From positions 1 through 8,712 of the forward strand of contig JAFYGL010000689.1 of NCBI GenBank assembly GCA_017543165.1: DNA of 8,712 nucleotides, in the 5' to 3' direction. The notes under the pieces were generated by a model. The model was not told the DNA's origin and searched no databases. It saw only the letters and a program-made list of their open reading frames with translations. This document shows, piece after piece, positions 6,746 through 8,712 of this stretch. This DNA comes from Victivallales bacterium. Lineage in GTDB: Bacteria; Verrucomicrobiota; Lentisphaeria; Oligosphaerales; Oligosphaeraceae. The translations under genes and the position numbers were made by a program. Positions within the stretch are counted from its first letter, which is position 1; each line of letters opens with the position of its first letter.

Positions 6746-8121
6746 AGACCATTGGCATTGACATTGGAACCACGGCTGTTAAGGCCTGCATGTTTGACGA
6801 GGAAGGCGCAATGCTTGGTTGCGCCCATGCGGAATACACTCTTGAGACTCCAGAACCTGACATTGTGGAGCTGCCGCCAGAGGAATACTGGATTGCAGTG
6901 CAAAAGGCTCTTTCCGCATTGCCAAATGAAAAGTACGATGCTGTGGCGATAACTGGCCAGGCTGAGACGCTGATTACACTGGACGCACAGGGAGTCCCCA
7001 CAGGCAAGGCGATTGTGTGGCTGGACAATCGGGCGAAGGACGAGGCCCAGGAGATGACCGCCCATTTCGGTTTGGAACGGCTGTTCCGTCTTTCTGGGCA
7101 GACAGAGGTGCTCCCTTGCTTCCCCGCGCCAAAAATCATGTGGTTGAAAAGGCACCAGCCAGAACGTTTCGCCAGGACCAGAAAATACCTCATGGTTGAG
7201 GACTACATTGGCTGGCGCCTGTCTGGCGTGTTCGCCACTTGTCGCGGGCTTATGCCCTCCAGCATCTACTATGACATGCGCACTGGCGCATACGATGCAG
7301 AAATCCTGGATTATCTTGGAATCGCGGAGGACATGCTGCCACGCCTGGCTTCCCCTGGCGAGACTGTGGCTGAATACAATGGCGTGCGCCTGGTGGCTGC
7401 GCCAATCGACCACGTGTGCGGCAACTATGGCGCTGGCGGCTCCATCACAGAAACCACAGGCTGCTCCCTGGCAGTGTGCGCCACATCCAATGGATTGGTC
7501 TATGACGAGAAGATGCGCGTCTCCACATATTGCGGTGCATCGGACGAGACATTCGCGCTGCTGCCGTGGGCACCGACCGCAGGCATGCTGCTGCGGCATT
7601 TCAGGGACCATTTTTCTGGCGGGCTGACATACGATGAACTGGGCGAAATGGCTGCCACCGTGCCACCAGGCGCCGAGGGGCTTATCATCCTCCCCCATTG
7701 CGCTGGCGCAGTGTCGCCAGTCACGAATCCCAATGCCAGAGGGGCTGCATGGGGCATTACGCTTGCGCATACCAAGGCGCACTGGGCCAGGGCCATCATG
7801 GAATCCATTGCGTTCCTGCTGCGGGACAAGGTGGAGGCCCTGAGGGACATTGGCTGCACTGCCGATGCCATGTCCTCTCTAGGCGGCGCCGCGTCCAGCA
7901 AGGTATGGCTTCAGATTAAGGCGGATGTGCTTCAGGTGCCAGTGTCCGTGCCAGAATGCCCCGAAGTCACTAGCCTGGGCGCCGCCATGCTGGCAAAAGG
8001 CGGCGATTGCAGCGCTATGAGGCGTACCGCACGCACCATCATGCCAGGCAAGCCAGCATACGAGGAGGCCTTCGCCATGTACAGGCAACTAAACTCACTG
8101 CTGCTTCCTACGTTCAAATAA
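6742..8121 (+). CDS. FGGY-family carbohydrate kinase, xylulokinase-like, substrate uncertain
   Basis: This 459-residue sugar kinase of the actin-like ATPase fold transfers phosphate from ATP to a sugar or polyol. N-domain: phosphate loop GIDIGTTAVKACMFD (5-19, with D7), TGQAETLITLD (71-81) and VWLDNRAKDE (92-101). The likely catalytic base is D223 in PIDHVCGNYGAGG (221-233). C-domain: ATP-site TTGCS (238-242), LGGAASSKVWLQIKADVLQV (380-399) and SLGAAMLAKG (411-420). True xylulokinases carry GQMHG where this protein has GQAET. That loop contacts the sugar, so the substrate probably differs. It is also shorter than the usual ~480-500. It overlaps folB by four bases, implying coupled translation. 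The convergent neighbour is a galactosidase, so a sugar-use role is plausible. FGGY membership is sure; the sugar is not known. Confidence 0.9.
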   Translation: MKTIGIDIGTTAVKACMFDEEGAMLGCAHAEYTLETPEPDIVELPPEEYWIAVQKALSALPNEKYDAVAITGQAETLITLDAQGVPTGKAIVWLDNRAKDEAQEMTAHFGLERLFRLSGQTEVLPCFPAPKIMWLKRHQPERFARTRKYLMVEDYIGWRLSGVFATCRGLMPSSIYYDMRTGAYDAEILDYLGIAEDMLPRLASPGETVAEYNGVRLVAAPIDHVCGNYGAGGSITETTGCSLAVCATSNGLVYDEKMRVSTYCGASDETFALLPWAPTAGMLLRHFRDHFSGGLTYDELGEMAATVPPGAEGLIILPHCAGAVSPVTNPNARGAAWGITLAHTKAHWARAIMESIAFLLRDKVEALRDIGCTADAMSSLGGAASSKVWLQIKADVLQVPVSVPECPEVTSLGAAMLAKGGDCSAMRRTARTIMPGKPAYEEAFAMYRQLNSLLLPTFK

Positions 8122-8130
8122 GGAAGAACT

Positions 8131-8170
8131 CCCTCTTTAACGCAGAGGCTAGCCTCTGCGTTAAAGAGAG
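8131..8170. repeat. Perfect 36-base palindrome between convergent genes
   Basis: 8133-8150 is the exact reverse complement of 8151-8168 with no spacer, centred on GCTAGC. Beyond this, CC (8131-8132) can pair again with GG past a two-base bulge. It lies ten bases after the FGGY kinase stop and fourteen before the galactosidase stop. That position suits a shared two-way transcription end, but no T tract follows on either strand. It may be a Rho-aided or RNA-stabilising end, or a small dispersed repeat. Confidence 0.75.
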
Positions 8171-8181
8171 GGCAGGACATG

Positions 8182-8712
8182 CTACTTGGCGATTATCAAC
8201 CTTGCGCCGTGGCGTGGGAGAAGCATTTTCAAGAGCGAGGTTTTGCCCAGGTCTCGCCCTGCCCAAGGATCCCTGATTTCCATTTCGCATTGGAAGTCAA
8301 ACTCGTATGGTTGTGGCGTATTGGACAGGTTGAGGAAGCCGTATGCGGCCCTGCCGTCGGGCAGTTGTTTGCGGTAAACGCGAATCTCTCGTTGGACATC
8401 GCCCCCATCGCCCCAGGCGATTTCATTTCTTATCATCACGGTTCGTCCTTCCACTGACTGGTTTATTGCAAGCAGTTCCTCGTTGGAGAAAAGGTCCAGG
8501 GTGAAGTCGTCAATTTCATCGAAATTGCAGCTAAGTTGTATCGGGCTAGAGAGCAGGCACCAGGCGGAGAAGCAGAATATCTTCTCATCCCGTGTGATTT
8601 CCGACTTGAAGGCGTAGGGATGGACGGGGCCGATGGCAAGCATGTCCAAATCATACCAGCTGCCTGGCTCGGTGTGTGGAAGCCATGCGTCGGATGTGCG
8701 CAAGGTTGCATC
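8182..8712 (-). CDS. GH27-like alpha-galactosidase, C-terminal part (5' end outside window)
   Basis: The frame is open from the window edge to a TAG at 8182-8184, giving 176 C-terminal residues. The visible start begins inside the catalytic barrel. RTSDAW, some five residues in, resembles the region of the acid/base aspartate of GH27 enzymes, and PGSWYDLDMLAIG matches the family's PG-W-D-DML block. Then come FSAWCLLSSPIQLSCNFDEI (the 'W-L-ASPL' barrel end) and a C-terminal beta domain with VYRKQLPDGRAAYGFLNLS, DPWAGRDLG and LPRHGARLII, all typical of these galactosidases. Such enzymes remove terminal alpha-galactose from plant or animal glycans, often in the periplasm or outside the cell; the signal region is not visible. 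A TTG at 8703 is not taken as a start because the frame continues beyond it. The gene converges on the FGGY kinase. Related GH27 activities (N-acetylgalactosaminidase, arabinopyranosidase) are possible. Confidence 0.82.
   Translation of the reverse strand, partial: DATLRTSDAWLPHTEPGSWYDLDMLAIGPVHPYAFKSEITRDEKIFCFSAWCLLSSPIQLSCNFDEIDDFTLDLFSNEELLAINQSVEGRTVMIRNEIAWGDGGDVQREIRVYRKQLPDGRAAYGFLNLSNTPQPYEFDFQCEMEIRDPWAGRDLGKTSLLKMLLPRHGARLIIAK

Noticed and set aside
6541..7782. Long open frame of 413 codons on the - strand
   Set aside because: It lies opposite folB and the FGGY kinase, which have full family motifs. Its translation is rich in Cys, His and Trp with no recognisable domain. It is an antisense shadow.

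Overview
The window reads as an ordinary chromosomal stretch of a Gram-negative bacterium of moderate GC content (about half by eye), probably of the PVC group and perhaps Lentisphaerota. This placement is inference. It rests on three things: a large transmembrane Ser/Thr kinase with a 'DWG' magnesium loop, a eukaryote-like UDP-GlcNAc/UDP-sugar pyrophosphorylase beside a lipid A-type acyltransferase, and the near absence of Shine-Dalgarno sites. No rRNA, tRNA, insertion sequence, prophage or CRISPR array was found.

Layout. Positions 10-56 hold a strong factor-independent terminator for an unseen upstream gene, followed by a second hairpin and an AT-rich leader. Positions 290-2551 (+) encode a 753-residue kinase with a cytoplasmic catalytic domain, one membrane helix and a C-terminal extracytoplasmic sensor domain. 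It converges on an isoprenyl diphosphate synthase (2720-3793, -). The two genes share a long inverted repeat built of 7-base units that contains both stop codons. A divergent promoter region (3794-3875) separates the synthase from a + strand run: UDP-sugar pyrophosphorylase (3876-5300), LpxL/HtrB-type acyltransferase (5306-6295), dihydroneopterin aldolase folB (6383-6745) and an FGGY sugar kinase (6742-8121). The last gene, on the - strand, is the C-terminal part of a GH27-like alpha-galactosidase that leaves the window at 8712. A perfect palindrome separates it from the FGGY kinase.

How the genes may work together. The pyrophosphorylase can supply UDP-GlcNAc, the starting substrate of lipid A and peptidoglycan. 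The acyltransferase is of the lipid A secondary acylation type. The isoprenyl synthase makes lipid precursors. This half therefore looks like envelope precursor supply. The FGGY kinase and the galactosidase point to sugar use. folB is a folate pathway gene whose end overlaps the start of the sugar kinase.

No new multi-gene defence or mobile system is visible. The most unusual signals are at sequence level. The tetramers CCGG (one occurrence) and GATC (three) are nearly absent. Distinct long palindromes sit at gene ends and absorb or abut stop codons. One of them can form mutually exclusive hairpins just before folB.
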